From NCBI RefSeq assembly GCF_016741855.1, contig NZ_JAERRH010000003.1:620001-684000 (forward strand): a stretch of 64,000 bases of DNA, in the 5' to 3' direction. Within the stretch, counting starts at the first letter, position 1. Every line of letters starts with the position of its first letter. The notes beneath the pieces are model-generated. The model was not told the DNA's origin and made no database searches. It was given only the letters and a program-made list of their open reading frames with translations. The translations under genes and the position numbers were made by a program. Shown here one piece after another: positions 45,742-54,258 of this stretch. This DNA comes from Streptomyces musisoli. GTDB taxonomy: Bacteria > Actinomycetota > Actinomycetes > Streptomycetales > Streptomycetaceae.

Positions 45742-46035
45742 ATGCGTAAGTTCCAGCGCGTTGCGGTCGTGGCGGCAGCGGTTGCGAGCCTGTCCGCTCT
45801 CGGTGCCGGGGTGAGCTTCGCCGGCGGTGAGGACGAGGCCGCTCCGCGTGCCAACGCCGTGGCGACCTCGTCGGCCAACGCCGTGGCCATCGGCGACGGT
45901 TTCTACGCCCCGCCGCAGGCCCAGCCGGAGGAGCAGAAGCAGCCGGAGGAGCAGAAGGCCGCCGAGCCCAAGGAGCAGAAGGCCGACCAGCCCGAGGAGG
46001 GTTACGGCCAGGAGCAGCACGGCGACGACGACTGA
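45742..46035 (+). CDS. Small exported acidic protein with PEEQK repeats
   Basis: 97 residues. Signal peptide MRKFQRVAVVAAAVASLSAL to SFAGG; mature part without cysteine: ANAVATSSANAVAIGDGFYA, then QPEEQKQPEEQKAAEPKEQK and the tail GYGQEQHGDDD. Highly charged and disordered in appearance. GAGAAAGGATCTGAC precedes the ATG. A 17-bp hairpin terminator follows. Confidence 0.78.
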   Translation: MRKFQRVAVVAAAVASLSALGAGVSFAGGEDEAAPRANAVATSSANAVAIGDGFYAPPQAQPEEQKQPEEQKAAEPKEQKADQPEEGYGQEQHGDDD

Positions 46036-46180
46036 GGTCGCGTCGAGGGCTCATCCTCTCGGCTCCGTCTCGGACGTATCGCCTTCCATGGAAGCCTGAT
46101 GCGTATCCCCCGGACTCGACGCCCGGCTCCGCACCGACCCGGTCCCCCGGCGGTGCACTGAATGACACCCGCGGCGATGG

Positions 46181-46224
46181 CAGCCCGGACGCGTGACGAC
46201 CCATCAGGTCACGCGTCCGGGCTG
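46181..46224 (+). terminator. Hairpin terminator
   Basis: Perfect 17-bp stem CAGCCCGGACGCGTGAC / GTCACGCGTCCGGGCTG with a 10-base loop, about 145 bp after the acidic-protein gene. The 321-bp interval 46036-46356 holds nothing else recognisable. Confidence 0.8.
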
Positions 46225-46356
46225 TGGCCGTCCCGCCGCCGGACGCGACCTGAGGCTCGCCCCGGCACGGCATCACCCACTCCGACCTCTCGGGCCCGGG
46301 CGCACACCGGTCAACGGCACACGCGCCCGGGCCTCCGTCGCAAAGGAACGAAGCAC

Positions 46357-46701
46357 ATGTTCAGTCCCCGGAAGATCGCCACCGCCTCTGTGCTCGTCGG
46401 AAGTCTCGCCGCGGTCTGCGTCGGCGCCGGACACGCCTACGCGGACGAGCCCTCCAGCGATTGCAGCACCACCGCTCAGGGTGACACCGTCTGCGTCCGC
46501 AAGAACGAGATCCATGCCGACAAAGACGGCACCCACATCGTCCGTCAGGACCAGGACTGCTCGACGGCCGACCGGCCGCGTGTGGTGTTCCAGGAGGAGG
46601 AACTGGTGGACGGCGGCTCCGCCGGTTCCGGTCCGGTCGTGGACTGTTCCAACACGGCGACGCTGCCCAAGGGTTTCAAGAAGCCGCACTTCGAGTTCTG
46701 A
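46357..46701 (+). CDS. Small exported protein, family C (four cysteines)
   Basis: 114 residues, the same length as the 45267 product. Signal peptide MFSPRKIATASVLVGSLAAV to HAYAD; cysteines C-x9-C-x21-C-x28-C (DCSTTAQGDTVC, QDQDCST, VVDCSN). Mature part is hydrophilic and acidic. AAAGGAACG ribosome site. Paralogue of 45267; function unknown. Confidence 0.78.
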   Translation: MFSPRKIATASVLVGSLAAVCVGAGHAYADEPSSDCSTTAQGDTVCVRKNEIHADKDGTHIVRQDQDCSTADRPRVVFQEEELVDGGSAGSGPVVDCSNTATLPKGFKKPHFEF

Positions 46702-46799
46702 GCTTTCCGGCACAGGCCGGACCAGGACGGTTTCTGGTCCGGCTCCCCAGTTTCCGGTTTCCGTTCCCCGCCCGATGCGCTCGGCCGCGGGACGGAAAA

Positions 46800-46834
46800 G
46801 CCCGGTGCCCCGGCCGACGGCCGGGGCACCGGGC
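46800..46834. terminator. Bidirectional hairpin terminator
   Basis: Perfect 16-bp stem GCCCGGTGCCCCGGCC / GGCCGGGGCACCGGGC with a 3-base loop, between the convergent genes 46357 and 46850. Confidence 0.9.
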
Positions 46835-46849
46835 AGGAATGCGGTTTCG

Positions 46850-47140
46850 CTAGCCGCCGAAGCTGTTGTCACAGCCCATGGTCGAGCCCAGGGACGACTG
46901 CTGCGCGCCCGCGTTGCCCTCGCCGTTCGCCAGGTTGCCACCCAGACCGTTGCCGATACCGACCTCGCCGAGGACGTCGAGGTTGCTGTCGTGCGACCTG
47001 CAGGTGCTTGACTGTGTGATGTCGAAGCTGTCGCCGCCGCGCTTGCCCCAGCCCTGATCGGCGTGGGCCGTGCCGGCGCCCAGGAGCCCCATGCTGCCGA
47101 ATGCGGCGATAAGGACGGCGGCTGTGTGGAGTTTACGCAT
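46850..47140 (-). CDS. Small exported protein, family B (ITQSxxCxSHD)
   Basis: 96 residues. Signal peptide MRKLHTAAVLIAAFGSMGLL to AHADQ; mature part DSFDITQSSTCRSHDSNLDV, LGEVGIGNGLGGNLANGEGN, AGAQQSSLGSTMGC. Two cysteines 42 apart frame a glycine/asparagine-rich hydrophobic stretch. Paralogues at 47366 and 49580. The composition recalls chaplins but the sequence is different. Function unknown. Confidence 0.82.
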   Translation of the reverse strand: MRKLHTAAVLIAAFGSMGLLGAGTAHADQGWGKRGGDSFDITQSSTCRSHDSNLDVLGEVGIGNGLGGNLANGEGNAGAQQSSLGSTMGCDNSFGG

Positions 47141-47292
47141 GTCATCTCCGGTTAGGTCTGGTGGAGGAGGCCCGTGACGGGCCGTCATGTCGTCTGTGCC
47201 GAAAACGCTGTTGCGGGGCATCCGAAGGAATTCCGGCGGTGGGTCGGGCTCACATGACGGCCCGTGTTCCGGCAGCCCGCTCGCGCATGTGA

Positions 47293-47333
47293 ATGGTCCC
47301 GGCGCCCGGCGTGAAGCCCGGCGCCGGGACCAT
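47293..47333 (-). terminator. Hairpin terminator
   Basis: Perfect 14-bp stem ATGGTCCCGGCGCC / GGCGCCGGGACCAT with a 13-base loop, just past the stop of the leftward gene at 47366. Confidence 0.85.
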
Positions 47334-47365
47334 GTGCCGTCCGGCGTCACGCGCCGGCGGAAGCC

Positions 47366-47650
47366 CTAGAAGGCGCTGTTGTTGCAGCCCATCGTGGAGC
47401 CGATGTCGGTGGCCTGGGCACCGGGGTTGCCCTCGCCGTTCAGCGCGTTGCCCAGCACGCCGTTGAGCAGTCCGACCTCGCCCAGCAGGTCGAGGTTCAG
47501 GTCGTGCGACTTGCAGTTGGAGCTCTGCGTGATCTTGAACTTGTCGCCGTGTCCGTCCTTGCCGCCCTGGTCGGCGTGGGCCGTGCCGCCGACGAGCCCG
47601 AGGGCGCCGATGGCGGTGACCAGAACGGCAACGCTGCGAAGCTTGCGCAT
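47366..47650 (-). CDS. Small exported protein, family B (ITQSxxCxSHD)
   Basis: 94 residues. Signal peptide MRKLRSVAVLVTAIGALGLV to AHADQ; mature KFKITQSSNCKSHDLNLDLL, GEVGLLNGVLGNALNGEGNP, GAQATDIGSTMGCNNSAF. Cysteine spacing as in 46850. The central LLGEVGLLNGVLGNAL could form an amphipathic or beta-prone segment. Function unknown. Confidence 0.82.
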   Translation of the reverse strand: MRKLRSVAVLVTAIGALGLVGGTAHADQGGKDGHGDKFKITQSSNCKSHDLNLDLLGEVGLLNGVLGNALNGEGNPGAQATDIGSTMGCNNSAF

Positions 47651-47808
47651 GTCTTCTCCGATGAGAGTGTGCGAGTGGATGCGATCTGTTGTGGTAGATC
47701 GGCTTTACAGTTATGGAAGATTAATAGCGCTATATCCGGACATTGGCAGCGACGCGCCGTCTTCCTGATGCCTCGTCAGGAGCACCCGAAAGCTGTAGCG
47801 CACGCGAA

Positions 47809-47841
47809 CGGGCCCGTCGGGTGTCATTCCCGAGGGGCCCG
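47809..47841 (-). terminator. Hairpin terminator
   Basis: CGGGCCCGTCGGG pairs with TCCCGAGGGGCCCG through one bulge, 32 bp past the stop of the leftward gene at 47873. Confidence 0.7.
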
Positions 47842-47872
47842 TGCCGGACGTCAGACGCGACCGCCGTTGCCG

Positions 47873-48361
47873 TTACCGCGCGTTGGCGCTGGCACTGGCG
47901 AGGGAGTTCGCCTGGCTGTTGGCCTGGGTGCAGTCGACGCCCCGGGTCTGGGAGGCGGCGAGCAGTGCGACCGGTACGTTCGCGGCCAACAGGTTCTGCG
48001 GGCTGCACTCCTGGTACGGGCGGAACAGGTTCGTCTGGCTCGGCGCATTCTGCTCGGACGGCGAGCCCTGGGGGGCCTGCGGAGAGATCTGAGGGCTGAT
48101 CTGAGGGTTCAGCTGCGGATTGACCTGCGGGGCGACTTCGGTTCCCCGCTGCGGAGCTGCCTGCTGCGGGGCCGGCGAGCCGTAGGTTTGCGCGCTGGCC
48201 TGGGCGTTGGTGGCGGCCGCGGCCTGGGCGTCGGGCTGCGAGACAGGGGCCGGGGCAGGCCCGGTGTAGGCGGGGGCGGCGGCGGAGCTTGGGCCGGCAC
48301 CGACGCCGGACAGACCGCCGGCCGCTGCGACGACGAGCGCGACCTTGTGAAGCTTGCGCAT
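47873..48361 (-). CDS. Exported protein, family A domain after a P/Q/A-rich spacer
   Basis: 162 residues. Signal peptide MRKLHKVALVVAAAGGLSGV to SSAAA; spacer of A/P/Q/T with EVAPQVNPQLNPQISPQISP; then LFRPYQECSPQNLLAANVPV and LLAASQTRGVDC, the family A domain with cysteines 24 apart, and an S/A/N-rich tail. The spacer's PQVNPQ units recur in the 48813 product. Function unknown. Confidence 0.8.
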   Translation of the reverse strand: MRKLHKVALVVAAAGGLSGVGAGPSSAAAPAYTGPAPAPVSQPDAQAAAATNAQASAQTYGSPAPQQAAPQRGTEVAPQVNPQLNPQISPQISPQAPQGSPSEQNAPSQTNLFRPYQECSPQNLLAANVPVALLAASQTRGVDCTQANSQANSLASASANAR

Positions 48362-48520
48362 GAAATCCTCGGCCCTTCGTAGACCTGTGTACGAAACCTG
48401 GTGAATGCTGAAACAGGCGCCGCAGTTGCCGCTGCTCCTGCTGCCGGTACGGCTGCGATGAGCCGTCGTTCTTGCCCCGTGCGGAACGAAGCGAGCGCGG
48501 ACTCGGATACGGGCGCATGG

Positions 48521-48615
48521 CCGTGGTCACCCATTTGACGCAAGGGGGTGTGAGGCCACGGCGACCCATGACGCGCGGCAAATGGGTGACGGGCCCTGAG
48601 GCGCCGTGACCACGG
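48521..48615. promoter_or_regulatory. Nested alternative inverted repeats in a divergent promoter region
   Basis: In the 451-bp gap between divergent genes 47873 and 48813, GTCACCCATTTG (48526-48537) pairs with CAAATGGGTGAC (48579-48590), and CCGTGGTCAC (48521-48530) pairs with GTGACCACGG (48606-48615). The two left arms overlap, so the stems exclude each other in RNA, or mark operator half-sites in DNA. The rest of the gap shows no gene. Confidence 0.55.
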
Positions 48616-48812
48616 CGAGGTGGGTCTCGTTCCGCTGCAGAGAGGGCAGCGCCCGAAGACCTGCAGAGGGGCCAGGGAATTCGCTGTCGGCTCCGACGTG
48701 AAGTCCGCGTGCCAATCGAGTGATTGCTGCCGACGACGCGGTGCGGATATCGCACCGACTGCACGCGCGACCGCACTGATCTGCTTTCAGGTATCGAAGG
48801 GTCGAGGGTTTC

Positions 48813-49478
48813 ATGCGCAAGCTCCACAAGGCCGCGCTCGTCGTAGCAGCGGCCAGCGGTCTGTCCGGCATCGCCGCCGGCGTCAGCCATGCCGACACTC
48901 CTGTCGCACCAGGTGGTGCCACACCGGCGTCAGCTCCCGATCAAGCAGTTCCACAGACCGCAGCCCCGGCACCCGCTCCCCAGCCGGCCCCCCAGCCCGC
49001 CCCGCAGTACGCTCCCCAGCCGGCCCCCCAGCCCGCCCCGCAGTACGCTCCCCAGCCGGCGCCGCAGCCCGCCCCGCAGTACACCCCGCAGGCGCCGCAG
49101 CAGTCCGGTTACGCCTCCGCCGCGGCCTCGTCGCAAGGTACGGCGCAGGCCACCGCCACGCCGTACCCCCAGCAGCCGGCGCAGGCCGCCCCGCCGCAGC
49201 CGATGCAGGCCGCCCCGGCTCAGCCGGCGCAGGTCGTGCCGCAGGTCATGCCCCAGGTCATGCCCCAGGTCGCGCCGCAGGTAGGCATGCCCCAGGCGTT
49301 CGCCCCGGAGCCCCCGATGCATGTCACACCGCAGGTGAACCCGCAGATCAACCCGCAGGTGAACCCGCTCGTCAACCCGGCGCTCGGGTCGCCGGGCGTA
49401 CCGCAGCTGTCTCCGGTCGGACTCGGCCAGGTCGCGGCACCTCCCCTCGGCCAGCTGGGACTTCCCCGGCTCGGCTGA
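48813..49478 (+). CDS. Exported P/Q-rich repeat protein
   Basis: 221 residues. Signal peptide MRKLHKAALVVAAASGLSGI to SHADT, almost the same as that of 47873. The mature part has no cysteine and is built of PAPQPAPQYAPQ units (three 36-bp repeats near 48980-49085), then QVMPQVMPQVAPQVG and QVNPQINPQVNPLVNP, ending GLGQVAAPPLGQLGLPRLG. Proline-rich extended surface or wall-spanning protein by composition. Function unknown. Confidence 0.78.
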   Translation: MRKLHKAALVVAAASGLSGIAAGVSHADTPVAPGGATPASAPDQAVPQTAAPAPAPQPAPQPAPQYAPQPAPQPAPQYAPQPAPQPAPQYTPQAPQQSGYASAAASSQGTAQATATPYPQQPAQAAPPQPMQAAPAQPAQVVPQVMPQVMPQVAPQVGMPQAFAPEPPMHVTPQVNPQINPQVNPLVNPALGSPGVPQLSPVGLGQVAAPPLGQLGLPRLG

Positions 49479-49579
49479 CGGCCTCCCCGTCGGCGTCCAC
49501 CACTCCGACCCGAGCCGTCGCACATCTCATCCGCTCGACCAACGCCCTCCCGGGCCGCTCAACACCTTATGGAGTACCC

Positions 49580-49855
49580 ATGCGCAAGTTTCACAAGGCC
49601 GTCCTCGTGGGCGCCCTCCTCGGCAGTGTCGGCTCCCTCGGCAGCACCACCGCCTTCGCCCACGGTGAGCCGGGCCACGACCTCGACATCACGCAGGGCA
49701 TCGAGTGCCGCTCGCACGACATGAACATCGAGGTGATCGGCAGCGTCGGCGCGCTCACCGGTCTGGCAGGCAACCTGCTGAACGGCGAGGGCAACCCGGG
49801 TGCGCAGCAGAGCCACCTCGGTTCCGACATGGGATGCAACAACCAGGCGCTCTGA
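49580..49855 (+). CDS. Small exported protein, family B (ITQSxxCxSHD)
   Basis: 91 residues. Signal peptide MRKFHKAVLVGALLGSVGSL to AFAHG; mature DLDITQGIECRSHDMNIEVI, GSVGALTGLAGNLLNGEGNP, GAQQSHLGSDMGCNNQAL. Third family B member, with the same cysteine spacing of 42. GGAGTACCC precedes the ATG. Function unknown. Confidence 0.82.
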   Translation: MRKFHKAVLVGALLGSVGSLGSTTAFAHGEPGHDLDITQGIECRSHDMNIEVIGSVGALTGLAGNLLNGEGNPGAQQSHLGSDMGCNNQAL

Positions 49856-50012
49856 CCGTTTGCCGCTCCGCCCTCCGGACCCGCTCAGATCATCTCGCCA
49901 GGCCCCCCCACCGCATGCACATGGGGTGGGCGGCTTCGGCGCCTGTGCGGGTCCTTCTCTCTTGTGCCGGTACGAGCCGGCGTCGTCGCGGCCCTTCACC
50001 GGATCACACGGA

Positions 50013-50059
50013 CGAAGCCCCCGCCGTCACCGTACTCATCGGTGACGGCGGGGGCTTCG
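50013..50059. terminator. Very strong hairpin (20-bp perfect stem)
   Basis: CGAAGCCCCCGCCGTCACCG / CGGTGACGGCGGGGGCTTCG around TACTCAT, in the 680-bp gene-free stretch 49856-50535 after the family B gene. No other feature is seen in that stretch. Confidence 0.8.
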
Positions 50060-50535
50060 AGTCGACGCGCCCGCGAACAGCCGGAAACGGCCCGAGGGCC
50101 GGTCATGGCGCTTACGACGGCCAGGCCGTGGCCACGGCTCCCCAGGCGTAGGCGGGGTGGGGCTGCGGCAGTGCCGTGGGGGAACGAACCACTGCCACAG
50201 CCGTCCCGTCCCTCTATGTGCCCGCGGGCCCTTTCCCTCAGTCCTGTAACCACTCGGAATGGTTTCGGCCGGTCGCCGTCCGGCCGGTGGACGGGGTGCT
50301 CCGGGGAGCAGACCCGCGGACGCGCGCGCCCCCGGGTTCACTAGACCGGGGCCGCCCGCGGGGAATCGGAGAACCCTGCACGGGACGAAGCAGGGTTCGA
50401 CACGGCAGCACCGCCCACGGCCCCCGAAGGAGTGATCCGGCCGCGTACGGATATCAGCGCCCCGCACCGAGGATGCGGGGCGCGGCCGCCCGCCCGTGCG
50501 TCCGGGGCACACCGGGCGGGGCCGTGGGGTGCCGG

Positions 50536-51222
50536 TCAGCGCGTGCGGGCCGGGCGGGAGCGGCGGTACAGGACCCCACCCGCGACGAGCAGCGCGACAC
50601 TGCCTGCGGCTGCGGGCACCGTGAGGTCCGCTCCGGTGCGGGCCAGTGAGGACGCGACCGGGCGCGGGGCGTGCGTGACGCGCGGGGCCGGCTGGGCCCG
50701 GACGTGGGCCACGGGCTTCGGGGACCGAGGCTTCGGGACCGGGGAGTCGGGGTGCTCGCCGGGACCGTTGACCGAGTGGTTGCCGAGGACGGGGTTGCCC
50801 ACCCCGACCACGTTGACGCTGTTCCCGGTGACGTTCGCCGGCGCGTGGATCGGGAGCTGGATGAGGTTGCCCGAAAGCACCCCGGGCGAGTCCTTGGCGC
50901 TACCGTGCGCCGACGACCCACCGGACGTGATCGAGCCATCGCTCTTGCCGGCGCCGTCGTCCTTCCCGGCGCCCTTGTTCTCGCAGCTGTTGCCTACGGC
51001 CGGGTTGAGCAGCCCCACGACGTCCACCGTGTTGCCACAGACGTTCAGCGGCACGTGCACCGGTACCTGAATGGTGTTGCCGGAGAGCACCCCGGGCGAG
51101 CCGGCCGCCGTACCATCGGCCTCGGCCCCGTCGGCCGCGAAGGCGGCGGACACCGGGAGCGTCACGGCCATCGCGCCAGTCACGGCGACCGCGATCACAC
51201 CGGTTCGGGTAGTCCGTCTCAT
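50536..51222 (-). CDS. Long chaplin with two chaplin domains and sortase signal
   Basis: 228 residues. Signal peptide MRRTTRTGVIAVAVTGAMAV to AFAAD. Domain 1: GSPGVLSGNTIQVPVHVPLN, CGNTVDVVGLLNPAVGNSC. Domain 2: DSPGVLSGNLIQLPIHAPAN, VTGNSVNVVGVGNPVLGNHS, where both cysteines are replaced. Then a P/R-rich wall linker and LARTG, hydrophobic helix and YRRSRPARTR for sortase attachment. Long chaplins are covalently fixed to peptidoglycan and anchor the short chaplin layer. ChpB/ChpC-like; which one cannot be said. Confidence 0.92.
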   Translation of the reverse strand: MRRTTRTGVIAVAVTGAMAVTLPVSAAFAADGAEADGTAAGSPGVLSGNTIQVPVHVPLNVCGNTVDVVGLLNPAVGNSCENKGAGKDDGAGKSDGSITSGGSSAHGSAKDSPGVLSGNLIQLPIHAPANVTGNSVNVVGVGNPVLGNHSVNGPGEHPDSPVPKPRSPKPVAHVRAQPAPRVTHAPRPVASSLARTGADLTVPAAAGSVALLVAGGVLYRRSRPARTR

Positions 51223-51483
51223 GGGTTTCCTGCCTTCCTGACATCGTCGCGGGCACTCACCCGCACCCCATAGAACGCAGCGGACCCATCAGGGTTATGG
51301 GATGTCGGGGTTTACTCACTCTGTGTGATCGACGGGCAGGGTCCCGGGAGCCCTGGCGGGGGTCGCCCGAGCTGGAGCGGCCGGGTCCGCTCCGCCGCCC
51401 GGTGCCGCCCGCGGGAGACCGGTCCGGCCGCGCGGCACTCGCCGCACCGCGGCGCCCCGGATGATGTTGCGGTCCTTGGGAAA

Positions 51484-51500
51484 ATACCCCCTAGGGGTAT
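51484..51500 (+). promoter_or_regulatory. CsoR-type copper operator
   Basis: Perfect palindrome ATACCCC-CTAG-GGGTAT upstream of copZ, matching the CsoR consensus in actinomycetes (pseudo-palindromic TACCCC...GGGTA). Cu(I)-bound CsoR would leave the site and allow copZ-copA expression. The 346-bp region 51223-51568 has no gene. Confidence 0.85.
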
Positions 51501-51568
51501 AGTGTGAGCAGTGTGGGTTCCCATCGCGGACCCCATCGGCCCCACACGCCACGACGAGGAGTAACGAC

Positions 51569-51808
51569 ATGAGCGCCCAGACCGACACCCCGGGCTCCGT
51601 CACCACCGTCTACAAGGTCACCGGCATGAGCTGCGGCCACTGCGAGGGCTCCGTCTCCGGTGAGATCTCCCAGATCCCGGGCGTCGGCTCGGTGAAGGCG
51701 GTGGCGTCGACCGGCGAGGTGACCGTCGTCTCCGAGGCCCCGCTGGACGACGAGGCCGTGCGCGCCGCCGTAGACGAGGCCGGCTTCGAGCTGGCCGGCA
51801 AGGCCTGA
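51569..51808 (+). CDS. copZ: Copper chaperone (HMA domain)
   Basis: 79 residues, one heavy-metal-associated ferredoxin-like domain with the Cu(I) motif MSCGHC (GMSCGHCEGSVSGEI) and GVGSVKAVASTGEVTVVSE. It shuttles Cu(I) to the CopA ATPase encoded 87 bp downstream. AGGAGTAACGAC precedes the ATG. Confidence 0.92.
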   Translation: MSAQTDTPGSVTTVYKVTGMSCGHCEGSVSGEISQIPGVGSVKAVASTGEVTVVSEAPLDDEAVRAAVDEAGFELAGKA

Positions 51809-51895
51809 GAAAGACCCTCCCCTTTTCCCGACCGGGCCGTGCCGACCAGCTGATACTGGATCCGTACGGTCCGGTCCGATGTCTGGAGTCCGGAC

Positions 51896-54154
51896 ATGAC
51901 CAGCACCACCGCCAAGACAGCAGCCGGGACACCGGCCGAGGCAGCCGGCACCGACCGGGTCGAACTGCTCATCGGCGGGATGACCTGCGCCTCCTGCGCG
52001 GCCCGGGTGGAGAAGAAGCTCAACCGGATGGAGGGGGTGAGCGCCACCGTCAACTTCGCCACCGAGAAGGCGGAGGTCGTCTTCGCCGACGGCGTCCGGG
52101 TCGCCGACCTGATCGCCACCGTGGAGAAGACGGGTTACACCGCCGAGGAACCCGCGCCGCCCAAGCCCGCGCCCGAGACCGGTGCCCCGGAACGGGACCC
52201 CGAACTCGGCGCGCTCCGGCACCGCCTGCTCGTCTCCGCGCTGCTCGCCGCCCCCGTGGTCCTGCTCGCGATGATCCCCGCGCTCCAGTTCGACAACTGG
52301 CAGTGGCTCTCGCTCACCCTCGCCGCACCGGTCGTCGTCTGGGGCGGCGCCCCCTTCCACCGGGCCGCCTGGACCAACCTCCGGCACGGCGCCGCCACCA
52401 TGGACACCCTGGTGTCGGTCGGCACGCTGGCCGCGTTCGGCTGGTCGCTGTGGGCGCTGTTCTTCGGCGACGCGGGCATGCCCGGCATGCACGACGAGTT
52501 CCGCCTCACCGTCTCGCGGATGGACGGCGCGTCCACCATCTACCTGGAGGTCGCCGCCGGGGTCGTCGCGCTGATCCTGCTCGGCCGCTACCTGGAGGCC
52601 CGCTCCAAGCGGCGCGCCGGGGCCGCCCTGAAGGCCCTGATGGAGCTGGGCGCGAAGGACGTGGCGGTGCTGCGGGACGGCCGCGAGGTGCGCGTGCCGG
52701 TGTCGTCCCTGGCCGTCGGCGACCGGTTCGTCGTACGGCCCGGCGAGAAGATCGCCACCGACGGCACGGTGGTGGAGGGCGTCTCCGCGGTGGACGCGTC
52801 CATGCTGACCGGTGAATCCGTGCCGGTCGACGTCGGCCCCGGCGACCGGGTCACCGGCGCCACGGTCAACGCGGGCGGGCGGCTGCTCGTGGAGGCCGGC
52901 CGGGTCGGCGCGGACACCCAGCTCGCCCGGATGGCGAAGCTGGTGGAGGACGCGCAGAACGGCAAGGCCGAGGTGCAGCGGCTCGCCGACCGGGTCTCCG
53001 CCGTCTTCGTCCCCGTGGTCATCCTCCTCGCGCTCGGCACCTTCGGTGCCTGGCTGGGCGTCACCGGCGACACGGTCGCCGCGTTCACGGCCGCCGTCGC
53101 CGTCCTGATCATCGCCTGCCCCTGCGCGCTGGGCCTCGCCACGCCGACCGCGCTGATGGTCGGCACCGGACGGGGCGCCCAGCTCGGCATCCTGATCAAG
53201 GGCCCCGAGGTCCTGGAGTCCACGCGCCGCGTCGACACGGTGGTCCTGGACAAGACCGGCACGGTCACCACCGGCCGGATGACCCTCCAGGAGGTGTACG
53301 CCGCCGACGGCGAGGACGAGAAGGAGCTGCTGCGGCTCGCGGGCGCCCTGGAGCACGCCTCCGAGCACCCCGTGGCCCGCGCGATCGCCGCCGGCGCGGA
53401 GGAGCACGCCGGGGCGCTGCCCGCCGTGGAGCACTTCGAGAACGTGCCCGGCCGGGGCGTACGGGGGCGCGTGGACGGCCGCGAGGTGGCCGTGGGGCGC
53501 CTGTACGACGAGCTGCCGCGGGAGCTGGCCGACGCCGCCCGGGAGGCCGAGCGGCAGGGCCGTACGGCTGTCGTGGCGGGCTGGGACGGGCGGGCCCGCG
53601 GAGTGCTCGCCGTCGCCGACGCGGTCAAGGAGACCAGCGCGGAGGCGGTCCGCGAACTGCGCGGGCTGGGGCTCACACCCGTCCTGCTCACCGGGGACAA
53701 CCGCACGGTCGCCGAGGCGGTCGCGCGGACCGTCGGCATCGGCTCCGAGGACGTGTACGCCGAGGTGCTGCCCGAGGACAAGGTGGACGTCGTACGACGG
53801 CTCCAGCGCGAGGGACGGTCCGTGGCCATGGTCGGCGACGGTGTGAACGACGCCGCCGCGCTCGCCGCCGCCGACCTGGGCCTGGCCATGGGCACGGGCA
53901 CGGACGCGGCGATCGAGGCCGGCGATCTGACGCTGGTGCGCGGGGACCTGCGGGTGGCCGCGGACGCGATCCGGCTGTCCCGCCGGACGCTGGCCACCAT
54001 CAAGGGCAATCTGGTGTGGGCCTTCGGCTACAACATCGCCGCGCTGCCGCTGGCCGCCGCCGGACTGCTCAACCCGATGATCGCCGGAGCGGCGATGGCC
54101 TTCTCCTCGGTGTTCGTGGTGACCAACAGTCTGCGGCTGCGCGCCTTCCGCTGA
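51896..54154 (+). CDS. copA: Copper-exporting P1B-type ATPase
   Basis: 752 residues. One N-terminal HMA domain ([19 protein letters not shown], about 23-85), eight membrane helices, actuator TGES (MLTGESVPV), membrane metal motif [10 protein letters not shown] (about 408), phosphorylation DKTGT (D452), HP dipeptide in SEHPVARAI, and [16 protein letters not shown]. It pumps Cu(I) out of the cell. Normal length. Coregulated with copZ by the upstream operator. Confidence 0.94.
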   Translation: MTSTTAKTAAGTPAEAAGTDRVELLIGGMTCASCAARVEKKLNRMEGVSATVNFATEKAEVVFADGVRVADLIATVEKTGYTAEEPAPPKPAPETGAPERDPELGALRHRLLVSALLAAPVVLLAMIPALQFDNWQWLSLTLAAPVVVWGGAPFHRAAWTNLRHGAATMDTLVSVGTLAAFGWSLWALFFGDAGMPGMHDEFRLTVSRMDGASTIYLEVAAGVVALILLGRYLEARSKRRAGAALKALMELGAKDVAVLRDGREVRVPVSSLAVGDRFVVRPGEKIATDGTVVEGVSAVDASMLTGESVPVDVGPGDRVTGATVNAGGRLLVEAGRVGADTQLARMAKLVEDAQNGKAEVQRLADRVSAVFVPVVILLALGTFGAWLGVTGDTVAAFTAAVAVLIIACPCALGLATPTALMVGTGRGAQLGILIKGPEVLESTRRVDTVVLDKTGTVTTGRMTLQEVYAADGEDEKELLRLAGALEHASEHPVARAIAAGAEEHAGALPAVEHFENVPGRGVRGRVDGREVAVGRLYDELPRELADAAREAERQGRTAVVAGWDGRARGVLAVADAVKETSAEAVRELRGLGLTPVLLTGDNRTVAEAVARTVGIGSEDVYAEVLPEDKVDVVRRLQREGRSVAMVGDGVNDAAALAAADLGLAMGTGTDAAIEAGDLTLVRGDLRVAADAIRLSRRTLATIKGNLVWAFGYNIAALPLAAAGLLNPMIAGAAMAFSSVFVVTNSLRLRAFR

Positions 54155-54258
54155 ACCGGCGCCAATTGCCCGGATCGATGTCCCGGCCCCCCTGGAGTCC
54201 GACGCGAGCCTCACATAAGCTCTTCACAAGGCTCGCGCATCATCCTTACGCTTGGGTC

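Noticed and set aside
49856..50535. Minus-strand frames of 85-158 residues
   Set aside because: They span the 20-bp hairpin terminator and have no ribosome site.
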